Origin: Pleurostoma richardsiae
Taxonomy: Eukaryota; Ascomycota; Sordariomycetes; Calosphaeriales; Pleurostomataceae
Direction: 5' to 3'
Length of the DNA: 64,000 nt
NCBI GenBank assembly: GCA_030052745.1
Contig: JANBVO010000063.1
Location: 1-64,000 of the forward strand
Shown here in pieces: positions 10,720-23,004 of this stretch. A model generated the notes under the pieces. The model worked only from the letters and a program-made list of their open reading frames with translations, was not told where the DNA came from and did not search any database. Made by a program: the position numbers and the translations under genes. Position 1 is the stretch's first letter. Every line of letters starts with the position of its first letter.

Positions 10720-11804
10720 GGTGTATCCTGGAGAGGTTGGCGAATATAATCGGAAAACGATTAGAGATACACGACAGTGTATCGTAATATAGACGATTGG
10801 TGATCCGTGACAGTGGTTTTAGAGATGCTGCCTCCAAGAAGAGCTAAGAATTCGATTGTAGCTCTTATAAAAGTAGGGCTCGTAATCCTCTTCTGTTACG
10901 AAACTCCGCAGCCGACAAGGAGGAACCCACCCGAGCTCGCCCGTTCCTTTTAACATTATATATCTACTCGATCCGGCTAGTGTGTCCCGCACTAATGAGC
11001 GAGATCCACGTTCCTGGAATGTGTTGGCAGAGTGCCGAAGCCCCCAAAACGTGGGGCGGGGGCTATTCCGTGAATAGGCCGAGATCAACACCGGGTCCCG
11101 CTTCGACAACGTCGCACATCGCCGCTCCTAAGCCAAACAGGGCTTATCTCGCAGGTTTCTTGTCGGACCGCCCGAAGAGCGGTCGAGTAACTGCGCAATG
11201 CACAGCGTCTTCCGCTTCTTGATAACCCACTTCGTCTTATTGGTCACCCTGCGGGTACAGTTATGGATACATACCACTATCAGACTCATCACGAGCGCGG
11301 CATTTACCTGGACACGATGGGTCGGGCTACCCGAATTGACACTATGAACCGCGCTGGCACTACCCTCTAACAGGATGAGAGTTCAATCTATGTAAGCGAT
11401 TGGAGCACGAGCGTGCACTTCGTTGCCACCAATGCGACCGTGACTCGGTCGCGACAACGACTTGGCCAAACTAATACGTTATCCACGCTCCGACGTCGTC
11501 TAAACAGGGGGCTTATCATTACGGGTCCGGGGTAACTAGTAGAGATTAGATACTATGGGCTAGATAGCGAGATGGGGGTGATTAACATGACGAAGCCGAA
11601 ATAAGCATTGGCTGCGATTGTCTATACCTTGCCAAGGAGTTATAAAGCGACGCTGTGCCGGCCATGAGACCTCGTGCGATCAAGATCTTGATTTACCGGT
11701 AGCTGCCAATATTAAACCGCATACCTTGAATCTCTTCGTCAAACCTTCGAGGCCTTCGGACAGCCACTTCAAACCAATACGTCGCCACTCGACGTCCTTG
11801 AGCC
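10720..11804. other. Intergenic between divergent genes
   Basis: This is the shared upstream region of the DUF1479 gene (minus) and the sugar transporter (plus). No further gene, tRNA or repeat was recognised. Confidence 0.5.
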
Positions 11805-13764
11805 ATGGCCAAGAAACGCTCGTGGATGAGGGCCGACTCTAGGTTCAACCTGATGTTGCTCCTATCATGCTCGGGTCTTCTGTCGACTGTATGTTTGCCA
11901 TGTTGATGAACGAAGCCGGCCAACACATGCCTAACATGAAATTTATCATCAGTCACTTGGCTATGATTCCTCAATGATGTGAGTTCAGCGAGCCGCCCCT
12001 GTCAGCCGAAGCTTCCAAGAGACTGACCGGTGTCATGTGTGAAACAATAGGTCCTCTCTCAATATCCTTCCCTCGTACACAGACTACTTCGAGTTGACTA
12101 CATCGACCCTGGCTCTTCAGTCAGCCATTTCGTGGGCCGGTGAATGTGTCGCCGGCCTCTTCTATGGCAAGCTTACGGAATGGGTGGGAAGGAAAAAGGC
12201 CATGTGGTTCAGTGCTTACATCACTCTCGTCGGCGTTGTGATACAAGCGGCCGCTCAGAACATAGCCATGTTTGTTGTTGGTCGCTTCGTAGTTGGCCTT
12301 GGCAACGGCGCCACCTTCATCTGTGGCCCTATCTACCTTGCCGAGATGTTCCCTACAAAGTGGCGAGGTGTCGGTCTTGCTATCTTCATGGACTTTTTCT
12401 ACGTTGGTAAGCAGATCCTTAAGTCTAGAGATATCGGCTTGGATTGCTAAACAAGCTCTGTTCGCTGCTAGGTGGCCTGCTCTCGTCAGGCATTACCTAC
12501 GGGACTGCCAAAATTCTATCGACATGGGCTTGGCGACTGCCCTCTATCCTTCAAGGCTTGTTCATGATTTCCGCCGTCATCATGCTGCCTTTCCTGCCAG
12601 AATCGCCAAGATGGCTGGTTCACCGCGGTCGTCACGAAGAAGCCATCGAGGCAATTGCCGTAACTCACGCAGATGGCAACCAGGAAGATCCTGTAGTACG
12701 TTTGACATATCAGGAAATCGTCGACACGCTCCAAGCAGAGACAGAAATGGGGCAGACAACCGGGTATCTTGAGCTGGTCAAGTCGAAGAAGAGCATGAGA
12801 AGAGTAGCTCTGGCTCTCTCTGTGGCTGTCATCGCGATGGCTTCCGGTAAGACCGGATTTAACGCCCTCCAACATGACTTGGCTAACTCTCACATAGGGA
12901 ACAACATTATTACGTTCTACCTAGGCGCTATGCTGGACAATGCTGGAATTACCGACAGTACAACCCAACTTGAGATAGTAGGAAACCTGAGGCTTAAAAG
13001 TCAACTCGACTGGGCTAACGAGAAGTAGAACATCATTCTCAACGCCTGGTGTCTCGTTATCGCCATGATTGGAACTTTCATGCTAGACAATGTCGGCCGG
13101 CGGCCTCTGGCTATATGGTCCTCAGTAGCCATGACAGCCTTCCTTTTCTTGGTGGGAGGTTTGACCAAGGGTAAGGAGTGACTCTTCTTAAATACCAGAG
13201 AACTCCTACTGACGTTCCACCCTATAGCTTATGGTAATGCCGAGAATTCTTCCGGTGTGTATGGCACCGTGGCTGCCATATTCCTGTTCCAAGGAGCGTA
13301 CAGTCTCGGCTGGACACCGCTCTGCATGTTGTACCCTCCAGAGGTGCTGAACTACTCCATTCGGTCAACCGGGATGGGTCTTTACACATTTCTTACCAAC
13401 GGCGTCGGGTGAGTTTTACCATAAAATTTAACAAATGAGCCAGATTCTGACGAAGTGCATTTCTAGCTTGCTGGTAGCAATGGCATTCCCTTTCGCATTA
13501 GATGCCATCTCCTGGAAGACCTACATGATCAACGGCGCTTGGGATGTTCTGCAGGTGATCTACGTTGTCTTGTACTGGGTGGAGACCAAGGGGAAGACCC
13601 TTGAAGAAATCGACGAGATCTTCGACGGCCCAAGTGGTGCGGAAGTTCTGCACGTCCAGGACGTCATTGAAGGCCAACGAGCTGGTCTGCCCGCGGAGGA
13701 GTTAGAGAAGGCCGTCAAGGGTATGGAGACAAAGTCGGTGATTGCGAATGAGCCAGCGGTGTGA
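11805..13764 (+). CDS. MFS sugar transporter (hexose/lactose-permease type)
   Basis: Eight exons (11805-11888, 11953-11978, 12051-12406, 12472-12846, 12898-12977, 13029-13170, 13228-13408, 13467-13764) total 1542 nt, giving 513 residues. The tiny 26-nt exon 2 supplies the GYDSSMM signature after helix 1 and joins in phase on both sides. Sugar-porter hallmarks are GKLTEWVGRKK after helix 2, PESPRWLVHRGR after helix 6, FMLDNVGRRPL in the second half, and VETKGKTLEEIDEIF at the C-terminus (normally PETKG). All 12 helices are accounted for. It sits in the plasma membrane and probably takes up mono- or disaccharides with protons; the exact sugar cannot be told. The start ATG follows an in-frame stop at 11799-11801. 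Confidence 0.92.
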
Positions 13765-14097
13765 TCTAATGAGGATAGTAGCCGAGTCAAAGGTTAGACG
13801 AACGGTGCAACAGACATACCTAAAGGTTTATGGAAAGGAGGGGAAGTCTCTTCATCTAGATTAAAATCGAACTCCTGCTTAACTGAACCATCTCAAGCTT
13901 GCTCTAGTAGACTGTTATGGCAAAAGACGGACGTCAGTTGGCCCTACAGCAATTGCGCCTTATACAACTTTAGTCTTCATGACAGACAAATGTTAGAACA
14001 AGCGCTTTTGTGGCACAGAAAAATATTAGAAGAGGAGATCTAGAAAACTCCAGCGATTTATCTTCTCTTCATCATTCTAGCTTGACACTGGATTCGA
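13765..14097. other. Convergent 3' intergenic region
   Basis: This AT-rich spacer holds the 3' ends of the sugar transporter and the P450. Nothing else was seen. Confidence 0.6.
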
Positions 14098-15603
14098 TCA
14101 TGTGGCGAACTGAATAAGAATCTCCTCCCCTTTGACCCGTGAGTTAAACCATTCGAGAATGTCAATATGCTCCTGAACCACCTTGGCACCCTTGAGCAGG
14201 TCCCCCTGCACGACCTTGGCCGTAGCCATCGTCAATTCGGTGGTGCCGAGATTCTGCGCTATGCATGCACGGTTGCCTTTGCCGAAAGCGAAGAAGTTGG
14301 TCAGCATCCGGTCAGTCGGTTTTAGCCAGCGCTCCGGCATAAAGCGCTGTGCGTCGGGGAAGACCTCCTCATCCTGATGCAGCTGGAATGACGCAACACC
14401 GACGCTGGTACCAGCTGGGAAGAAATACTTGTGATAGCGCCAGCCGCCCTCGGGCACGACGCGTGGTAGTCGGATAGGGTTTGCCCAGGAGAGACGCAAG
14501 CCTTCGCGGACGACACCACGCAGATATGGGCCTAAGAGGATGTCCTCACCAGAGGATGTCCGCTCAAGTACCTCTTCTCGCAGCTTTTCGTAGCTATTGA
14601 AGCCGTCAGTATTATCCAGTCAGGGCCAGGAAGAGGCCGGGGTGGATTACGTTTCGGGATGCTTGGATAGAAACCACAAGATCGTTGCCATGTTCATGCC
14701 GGTTGAATCGGTGCCCGCGAAGCACACGTCTTTCAGTTCTGCCTGCACCTGATCTTTGGACACTGACCGCTCCATCAGACGACTCATGTAGCTTCCGCTG
14801 CCTACAGATGCCTTCTTTACCAAGCTGTCGGTGTATCGGTCGATGAGGGCCATTGACTCGGCTGTCTCAGCGTCCTCGGTCGCGCGCTCGATCCATGACA
14901 TGAGTAGGTCCCCCAGGTAACCAGGAAGCAGATTAAAAAAGGCACTGACGCCGACGAACGCATCCACAAATGGCGACGCCGACATCTTGGTCGTGTCCTC
15001 GGAAATACCGCCATACTGTTCCTGGAACAAGTACGCGCTGACGGCATCGAGGGCCATGGACCGAGCGAGGTTCAAGACGTTAACCGGCTTGCCTTTTTTC
15101 CCTTCGCGCTGCAGCCGTCCGGCGAACTCGTCAACAACTCGGGAGAGAATGGACTGAGAGTTCCGGATCGATGCCGTTGAGAAGAGCGGGACGACAGCCT
15201 TGGCGCGGTTTGCGCGCTCTGCCAGCGTTTGTGTCGAAAAAATGGTCGAATGGCCATCGATATAGAATTTGGAGTAGGCCTGAGTCTTCTGGAACCCTCC
15301 TTTGTCGATGTAGATTGGTTCCACAGCGTCACCGTTGGCGATGTCCACGTCGTTCGGCGCGATGCGGAGCACCGGCCCATACCGCTGATGTAGACGGTAA
15401 ATGGTCGTGCACTCATCGCCGATGAACGTATGCCAGGCGAGCCATAGTGACGAACATGCGGCGAGGCGCGGGCCAGGGACACTCGACAACGGATGAATAT
15501 AGAGGCAGTAGACACATCTGCACAGCAAGGCTGCTACTAACAGGCAGGGGAGGCTTAACCATAGATCGGATGACCACGAGGAGACGAGAGCCGTTAACGC
15601 CAT
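14098..15603 (-). CDS. Cytochrome P450 monooxygenase
   Basis: Two exons (15603-14651, 14593-14098; intron 57 nt) give 482 residues, a normal P450 length. An N-terminal membrane anchor (LPCLLVAALLCRCVYCLYI) is followed by the HPLSSVPGP hinge. The I-helix has FAGTDSTGMN, then comes a K-helix EGLRLSW (ExxR), a FMPERW motif and the heme loop FAFGKGNRACIAQNL with the cysteine ligand. It resembles the pisatin-demethylase/benzoate-hydroxylase type of fungal class II P450s, anchored in the ER and using NADPH-P450 reductase. The start chosen is the ATG just before the anchor; the frame is open upstream but arginine-rich and unlikely coding. Substrate unknown. Confidence 0.93.
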
Positions 15604-16344
15604 CTTGGACCGTAGGGCTAGTAGTGAACGAGCTCCTGCACGTAAGCGAGACCGCCGGGCAGGGAACGAGGTCCGCAATCTCGAATGCCGTGCTTTATTG
15701 TGGCTACTACGTAGAGCATCTGGGTGGGTTTTGTTATCTGGCGCTGATCGCCGTCGGCCGCACCGATTAGGATGACATCCCCATGAACCAATTGCGGCCT
15801 CACATATCGATGGTCGGGGCTGCCGCCGCCGCCGCCGTCGTGCATGACCAACCAAACCCCCGAATATTTGCCGGCCGTCTCTCTCTTATCTACCTACCTA
15901 CTTCCCTAAGGTTAATCTCGACAATCCAGCCGGCGTGTACTGTACCACCTTTATCCCTGCGCCGCTCCTGGATCAAAGATAAGGTCGTCAGAGACACTAA
16001 CCAATGTCGGCAGTCAGTCTACCCCTAGGACTATAGGGCTTACTTAGCTCCTAGTAGGTCGACTGGGAATGTCTGACGAGTTGGAGATACCCTCAGGCGC
16101 TATTTGTCCGACTCGACTAATACACACTTAGACACTCAGCTCGAGTCAAAGACCATAGGAACAGGATGGACCTTGCCGTTCCAATTCAATAATCGGGAAG
16201 ATAGTTTCTATCTCTCAGCATGGTCATGCAGCCAATTCACTCCTGTTCTTCCCCTGATTTGTGTGCGTAAGGGGGCAATTGCGCTCCAGATTATGAGAGA
16301 GAAAAGCGTTTCGAGACGCCTTCTTCATACTACACCTTAGCCGT
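15604..16344. other. Intergenic (P450 promoter)
   Basis: This is the upstream region of the P450 and the 3' flank of the amidohydrolase gene. It has a short CCG-repeat-like run at 15820-15840. No gene was recognised. Confidence 0.5.
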
Positions 16345-19300
16345 TCAGTAGACATATTTCTCTTCCACATCAGGCCAGCACTTCTGCACCTCCCCTTCCT
16401 CCACGATGAGCGCAATACTTGCCCCGTACTCTAGCGGGTCGCCTTCATACACTACAAACTCCCTGTCGTCGCGTACGGGCAGCCCGAAGATCTCGCGCAT
16501 GTTCTTCGTCACAATATCGACAGCCAGCTCTCCTCGCTTCTCGACTGGCACGTCGGGGCGTCCGCGGACGAGCCAGGCGGCCTGCCACAGCGCGTTCGCC
16601 ACCCACCTGTCGCGGTGATCCCAGATGCCAATGCCGAGCTTGACCCCGGCGTCGAGCAGGATGTCTGGGCCAGCTGCGTCGTCGAGCGGCGGGCCTGCTA
16701 GACAGTTGCGTACCTCCCAGGTTAGCCGGCTGCACCGGAAAGGAGCGAGAACAACAGGAATGTCGGCCGCGGCGAGCTCCGGGGCTAGAAGGTGGGCCTC
16801 GCCTCCTCCATGGATGATGATGTTGATCGTGGGTATCTCCTGCTTCAGCGCGATCATTTTGGCGATGACGTCCTTGTTGTCCGTGCGGATAGTAACTGGG
16901 ATGGTCCCGTTGGCGGCCAGAGCGTACGCCTCGTGAGGCGGGTGCGATGCCGTCAGGAGGTTGCGAAGCTGGTGAATCTGAGAAGAAATGGAAGGAAACG
17001 AGGTAGCTGCCAACATGTCAGCGGCTGTATTGTTTGTATGAACCTCATCCGGGTTTCCATCGCTCTGTAAGGATTGCGGTGAAGCTCCCTTACACTTTGC
17101 TTCGGTGCTGATGGAAAAGAAGAGCGACACCTCTCTCTTGACTATTGCTCCCGAGTCAAGACCTGCGGTCAAAGGTCAGCTGAGATCAACCCCAGATTCA
17201 TGACTTGGGCTCTACAGTCGTACCGTGCTTAGCTCCCGGACGGAACGCTGTGCTAAGTCCGTGCAGGAAACCACTGCTGATAGGAGCCGTGATGATGGTC
17301 GTGAGACCCCTGAGATGGTCCGTGACAAGACGGCGATCGCCAAACTGGAGGCCGTCCGCGGCCGTGATTACCTCGACGAAATCCTCTCCTGACAGCTTCC
17401 CGTCATGCGTCGTCTCCTCGCCGACCAGCTCGCTGAGACCATGGGACCGTGTCATGGAAACCATGCCCTAGGCAAGTAGCGTACTTGATCAGACTACATG
17501 GAACAGTCTCATCGAATGAAGTTAAAGTGAGAGGCTCACCGGAAGTATATGCCCATCACGGAGATGCATCTCGGCAACGCCCCTTCCAATTGCATTCTCC
17601 GCCAAGGCATCGCAAGAGGGCCCACCCACGCACCGAAGTACTCCGTCATGTACGACAGCGGTAGCGTTCGCGAGGACTGACGTGCGTAAACCGCCAAGGT
17701 AACTTTTTGTCACTCCGCGTAGCACCAGGTTCCTCTGCCCTTCGGAGCATACACCCTCATCGTTCGTGGCCTGGACACGACTTGGCGGTGCCGGAGCGAA
17801 GACTTGCTCCCTCTGGAGACTCTTCTCCCAGAGCGTCTCCGATGCATTCACAATGGTCACGCCCTCGATGACCGTCTGGAGTGGTGTTGCCCCGAGAGCC
17901 AACGGGTGAGAGTCCCATATCACCAGATCTGCGTCGTAGCCTGGGCGGATCCAGCCGATCCTGAGAGCCTGCGTGTTAGTGACAGGCTATCAGTCCACTC
18001 CACTGAGGGAGCAAACAAAGTTGGTATTTTCTCACCTGTTGTCGAGTCCCAGATACTTAGCAGCAACCGAAGTGATGGATGCTATGGCCAGCTTCTCATC
18101 GAAGTTGAAATGATGGCCGATCTGGGCCTCCATGGCAAGGAACTGGCCATGCTTTGCGGGATGGTCCGTAGTGAGAGCGATCGGGATGCCCGCCTCGGCC
18201 GCTTTTCTTAGCATATACCAGCTGCTGTGGTAGTTCTCGTTCTTGAAGCCTCCCTCGTCCGAGAAGGTGGCCAGCATGGAACCCCTCTTCTTGATCTCCT
18301 CCAGCATCTCGTGCGCCTGCGTTATATGATGAAGCGCCGTGATGTTGTACCCGAACTCATCGGCATGGTCGTACTGCGCGAAGACATCCTGGGTCTGGTA
18401 GCAGTGCAGGTGCACGCTCACATCCCCCCGGAGCACGTCCACCAGCGTCTGCAGGCGTATAGAGGTCGGGTAAGGGGTGTCAAGACCTACCGCCCCGTCC
18501 GAGGCGCGCTTGCACCATGAGTCTTGGCGGCGGCGAAGCTCCCTCGCCTCCTCGAAAGCGAACCGGACGAAGGCCGACTCTCCTTGGCGGCTCTTCGGGC
18601 CGGTTGGGGTGCCTGAGAAGATCTGCTTGATGTTCTCCCCACACGCCATCTTCAGTTGTCTCTGCGGCTTCGGGCTGGTACCGTTGCTTGTGGAATCCAC
18701 CTGTAGATCCCAGACCGAGAGGGACTCCTTGTGTTTGAGGATATATCCTTCGCCAGAGATCAGATTGCTCGCGCCGGTCAAGACGAGCGACGTCGTAGTA
18801 CCTCCGCTGGCTATGATCTTGATGGCCTCATCACCGGGCTTGAAACCGTCAATTGCTCTGGACCAAGGGGACAAGGGGAATGTGCTTTCTGTCACATCCT
18901 CGTTCATCCAGATCTGCGGCTCCTGTCGAAGGCCGACGTGCGAGTGCATGTCAATGAGACCGGGTGTTAAATATCGACCTGCAATATCGACAATAGTTGC
19001 GTCACCGGGACCGCTCCTACGCTCGCCTCCCACATAGGCAATGATTCCATCCTGGACTTCTATCTGGACTTCGTGCTTGATATAGCCGTCCCCATCAATG
19101 AGTGTGACATTCCGGAAGATCTTGAGCGGTGCGCCAGAATCTCGAGCTAAGAGCCTTCGGGAGGCGAGCGAATAGTCCACGAAGGGATGTTGTCGATCCT
19201 TGGAGCAAAGCTCAAGGCCGTCTGTCAGCTCTGCTGCGGAGAGAGTGCATTTTGGGCGTAGCTGGTGCCTGGCCGGCCATGCAAGCAGGAGAGCTGTTAG

Positions 19301-19408
19301 CACCGCAGCGGGTACAAGACTCTTCCAGGATGGTCCGTTCCTCGACGCCCTAGTTAGCACTGCATTATGGCCTACGGGGAGAAGCCCGGAAAGTACAAGC
19401 TTCTCCAT
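16345..19408 (-). CDS. Large membrane-anchored amidohydrolase (CE9-like annotation in fungi)
   Basis: Four exons (19408-18036, 17960-17540, 17467-17224, 17162-16345) sum to 2856 nt, giving 951 residues. After a short N-terminus, a single hydrophobic segment (LVPAAVLTALLLAW, about residues 32-45) should anchor the protein. The amidohydrolase core shows GRYLTPGLIDMHSHVG (metal HxH), later VHLHCYQTQD, ALHHITQAHEM and ALTTDHPAKHG, then IGWIRPGYDADLVIWDSHP typical of the C-terminal beta domain. The long C-terminal part, beginning GLDSGAIVKREVS, carries another IIHGGGEAHLL stretch. Fungal proteins of this size and layout are often labelled carbohydrate esterase family 9, though they look more like imidazolonepropionase-type amidohydrolases. 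The substrate is not known. It probably acts at a membrane or cell surface. Confidence 0.85.
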
Positions 19409-20099
19409 GATGGGGGACTTTAAGTCGTCTGGCTCGACAAGATCTCTAAATTCTTGAAGTGTTCAACAAGCAACGCTCTATCGAGGCATCGGCGGCGTTA
19501 AGTGTTGGCTAGAGAGAATCTGGGGTTAACATTTTCTGGGTACCTTATCTCTCTGGTCGATCGGCGAGCACTGTACTAGGTAGTCCAACTGCCCCCTTCG
19601 GCTCGATGAGTACTGGTGTTTCGGCCGTCGGCTCCGCTGAATTTCCCAATCGGGTAGGTCTCGAGCCGACAGGACCCGTTCTAGTGCTACCGCACAACTC
19701 CAAGCTCACATTAACGTCGATATATCAGGAAGGGAAGCTTGCTTCATCTTGGGTCTCGTAAAACGAATCGATTAGCGGAGATTATCAAGTATTGAATTAC
19801 GAGCTCTTCTAACCTCATGCTCAACTTCTTCTTGGGGATCCATACCTATTTTATGCGCAGAATCTTTCGGTGGAGGAGCAGTTCTACATTGTCATGTCCA
19901 AGCGATCTCTGTAAAGAAGAAGCCGATCATGCATAGCCCTCGTCTATGACTCACAAGGTGGTCATAATGGTTGTTACAACGAGGCCGAAAGGGATCACAT
20001 GAGGACAACGGTGTGCAACTGGAGCGCTCCCGAAACATGTTTGATGATATAATGGTTATAACCGACAGGAAAGTATGTAACGTAATAGAATAGATGAAG

Positions 20100-20160
20100 T
20101 ATGAGGATAGGTAGGTTAGAACAGGAGGTAGGTTAGAACAAGAAGTAGATTAACATATTA
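20100..20160 (+). repeat. Short degenerate tandem repeat (TAGGTTAGAACA-like)
   Basis: The word GGTAGGTTAGAACA occurs twice in close succession, followed by weaker copies. It is low-complexity DNA. Confidence 0.5.
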
Positions 20161-20789
20161 GTATGTAGGGTAAGGAAAGTATGTAGGACAGGGGAGTAAC
20201 ATAGGTAGTTAACTACTAAATGGCTGGTGGGGATTCCCGAGTACTCAAGTCAACGTTGAACACTGGTTTGCATTTCTCTAGAGGAGAAAGGGGAATTAGT
20301 CAGGTACTCAGTCATATCGCAAAGAATTGACCGCAGCCAGGAGCAATGAAAGCGACTGCCAAACAACAGAGAAGAAACGAAGGATAACAAGCGTGTTATT
20401 TCTTTGACATATACAGTACACAGGCCCAGCATTTCATTTCCACCCAAACGATGCACAGCAGACACCAGCAGGTGATGGCTTTGGTAACGTGGTTGATGGC
20501 CGTAGCCAAGAGGAGCGAGTGGCCGCAGCCCGCAGCTAAGAGGTCATGAGAAATCCCCAAGCACCATAGCTCTGGGGCTGCTGCCCTCCGCCTGGTAGCC
20601 CACCACGCTGGCTCCTGGGGGACACACCACGCGGGCCACTCGGGCCTCCAACTTCGTCAGGAGATCGACCGGAAGCTGCTCAGGGTCAAGACATGGATAG
20701 CCTAGGGATAGACTAAAGGTGTGGTGTGAAGGGTACGTGAATGGCGCTGGAGAGATTGTTTGCTGAGTCCCAAAGGAAGAAGTACCTGG

Positions 20790-20890
20790 TAGGTTTGAAC
20801 CTACCTGGTACCTTAGGTACCTTATGTTGGTGAGGAGGGGTGCACAGAGTGTGAAGGTACCTTAGGTAGGTACCTAGGTAGGGAAGGCAG
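20790..20890. repeat. GGTACC/TAGGTACC palindromic word cluster
   Basis: Overlapping GGTACCTTAGGTACC and AGGTAGGTACCTAGGTAG words form self-complementary runs. Similar words recur at 33925-33980. They are common in fungal intergenic DNA. Confidence 0.6.
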
Positions 20891-21118
20891 GGACGGCACC
20901 GCACCTAGGTGAGGCCTTGTTTCGTGATTGGGTGACTGCTGCTGACTTGTTTTCTCACTCTACTTGCAAGGAAGGTACGACGCGGTCAATCAACCAACAG
21001 CAAACAAGGCATCTGCTTCATCAGCCATCTTCCAGCTACAAGCAAACTTGACACAAATCTTTTTGAACTTTTAAATACCATGTCGGTCCAACCTTCTCTC
21101 TTACTTCAAATGTCGTGC

Positions 21119-21240
21119 CAATGCCACCAAAACCACCAACACCACCAACATCACCACCAACATCACCATCAGTAGCACCATCACCAGCACCAGCACCAGC
21201 ACCAGCACTCACAGCACTAGTACCAACATCACCACCAAAA
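21119..21240 (+). repeat. CCA/CAC-rich triplet repeat
   Basis: This is an imperfect trinucleotide run of ACC/CAC/CAG words. One frame from ATG 21120 reads as a Pro/Thr/Ser/Ala-rich peptide of about 45 residues that stops at TAG near 21257. It looks like a microsatellite, possibly once coding. Confidence 0.6.
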
Positions 21241-21309
21241 ACTGCCGACGGTATCTAGCACCTCAAACACCCCTCCCCACCCCTTCACCACCCTCCAGCC
21301 CCGCTCCAT

Positions 21310-22019
21310 CACAGAGCTGTGGCGCTCAAGATGGAGGATCTCCCGCGGAATCCTTGATCAGGCATGCCGATATCCGCGGCATACTTCAACATCAGACAGC
21401 AGTTACGGCAGCTCCCAGCCGTCGCTGTTCGACAGCAATTCCTGGACCTGTACAAAACGCACCAGGTCATAGTGATAGAGGGACAGACCGGGAGTGGGAA
21501 GACGACCCAGATCCCGCAGTACATGTAAGTGTCGTCCCATAAGGCCACCACTTCGATAAAGTCAGCCCTGCCTAATGCATACCTAGCCTATATAAAAAAT
21601 CCCGAAGTGGGAACGGGGCGACCGGCAAATTAGCTGCACCCAGCCCCGTCACTTCACGGCTCTGTCCGTCGCCCGTCGAGTGGCGGAAGAGTTGGACACC
21701 CCATAGGCGAGCAAATCGGATACTCTTTCCGACATGAGAATGAAACGGGTCCACGGACCGTTCTCACTCACACAGGTGATGGCAGCCTTGTGGAGAAGTT
21801 GAAACAGGATCCGACCTTGTCTGCCTACAGCTGTATCATCATCATCGACGAGGTACACGAGCGGACACTGTCAACCGATCTCCTCATAGCGCATTTGAAG
21901 GCTCTAACTAAAAAGCACGACGGCCTACGAGCCATCGTAATATCAGCCAAGTTAGATGCTAGCAAGTTCCGACGGTACTTCAACGATGCGCCGCTGTTGT
22001 CGATCCCCGGGAGGATTTG
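21310..22019 (+). pseudogene. DEAH-box RNA helicase fragment (Prp43-like), broken
   Basis: The first exon-like segment reads NP*SGMPISAAYFNIRQQL (normally NPFSG/NPWSG) and runs to GQTGSGKTTQIPQYM, which is helicase motif I. A GTAAGT donor follows at about 21525. After it, the frame reads TQPRHFTALSVARRVAEELDTP and then shifts by one base to IGEQIGYSFRHENETGPRTV. It continues through IIIIDEVHERT (motif II, DEVH variant), a TDLLIAHLK segment and VISAKLDASKF (motif III, usually SATLDA), and ends at SIPGR followed by TGA. Full-length Prp43-type helicases exceed 700 residues; the RecA2, WH and OB domains are missing. At least one in-frame stop, one frameshift and the truncation make this a relic of a spliceosome/ribosome-biogenesis helicase copy. 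Confidence 0.75.
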
Positions 22020-22079
22020 ACTCCAACGGATCGGCCATATTTCAAGACCCCTGAGACATCCAAATCCACTGTCACAATG

Positions 22080-22723
22080 ATGACCCGAAGCAGCAACGCA
22101 CAGAAGAGAGAGAAGGTGACTCCATTGCCGGGTACGAGGAGACCCCGTTCAAGAAGATCAAGAAAAAGGAGGACGAGGACGAGGGACCAGATGGCTCCTT
22201 TGTCTAGTACGGGGAGGCTGGGTTTGAGAAGACTGAGAAGGGGGAGGACAAGATCAATGTAAAGAACGAAGACGATTTCCCCGAGACATCCTACAACCTG
22301 TCAGCATGCGATACCGTATTGGAGTCATGCGAACTGGATATCGGCGACGTGAAATACAGACTTGTATTCACGAGTGAGGTCGACTCGGGAGACGAGTCAG
22401 ACATAGAGCTGGGCCAAAGGTCAATTGAACTGGAGGATGGGGACGATCTGTCAATCTTGGAGTGCATCTTTGCCGCAGATGACGATGCCGATGACGAGGA
22501 CCCTGACTTTGTCGTCGATGACGACGATTTCAAGGTTGAAGACGAGGGCACGGATCTCGAAGAGGACCAGATCAACAATGTCTCGCAGGAGGCTCCGTTC
22601 GACTCTGAAGCTGCTCTCAATGACGTCGTCACTGTTGATGCTCCTGCCGTGGCCCTCTCCAAGGCGCCATTCATCGACGAACCAAGGGTGGATCTCAAAC
22701 CCAGCCTCGACGTCGTTGTGTGA
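22080..22723 (+). pseudogene. Acidic Asp/Glu-rich protein frame, probably decayed
   Basis: One frame runs from about 22080 to the stop at 22721-22723, interrupted by TAG at 22212-22214 (GSFV*YGEAGFEK, probably an ancestral CAG or GAG). The sequence is strongly acidic in its second half (DDDADDEDPDFVVDDDDF). A Lys-rich KKIKKKEDEDEG block near its start resembles a nuclear localisation signal. The composition suggests a nuclear chaperone- or scaffold-like protein. No family was recognised. The helicase relic just upstream may belong to the same displaced segment. Confidence 0.35.
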
Positions 22724-23004
22724 ACAACGACTGTCTCCTGCAGCTCATTCTGCAGCGAATCGACGACCTCGAGGAGACGAAGAGATGGATGGCGAAATGC
22801 TAGTGGACGACCTGGAATGACCTGAAATGGACCAGATCCCGACTAGTTGGAGCCGCTTGTGGGAGCTGCGCGATAAGATGATGTGGGGAAGAGCTCCCAA
22901 CCGACTTTTGCACAAACCCCGAATTGACTACCCCTCCAGGGCCTCTCGTTTTCGAAACGCCCCGAGTGCCTCGCTGTCCGAAGAGGTTCACAGAGCCCGG
23001 CATC

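Larger units (their letters stand above)
19409..21100. other. Gene-free stretch with short repeats
   Basis: No coding gene was recognised. It contains a degenerate tandem of TAGGTTAGAACA units at 20100-20160 and a cluster of GGTACCTTAGGTACC-like palindromic words at 20790-20885, both listed separately. It separates the amidohydrolase gene from the helicase relic. Confidence 0.5.

Noticed and set aside
15604-15855. N-terminal extension of the P450 frame
   Set aside because: It is open but Arg-rich and low in coding character; the ATG at 15603 directly precedes the membrane anchor.
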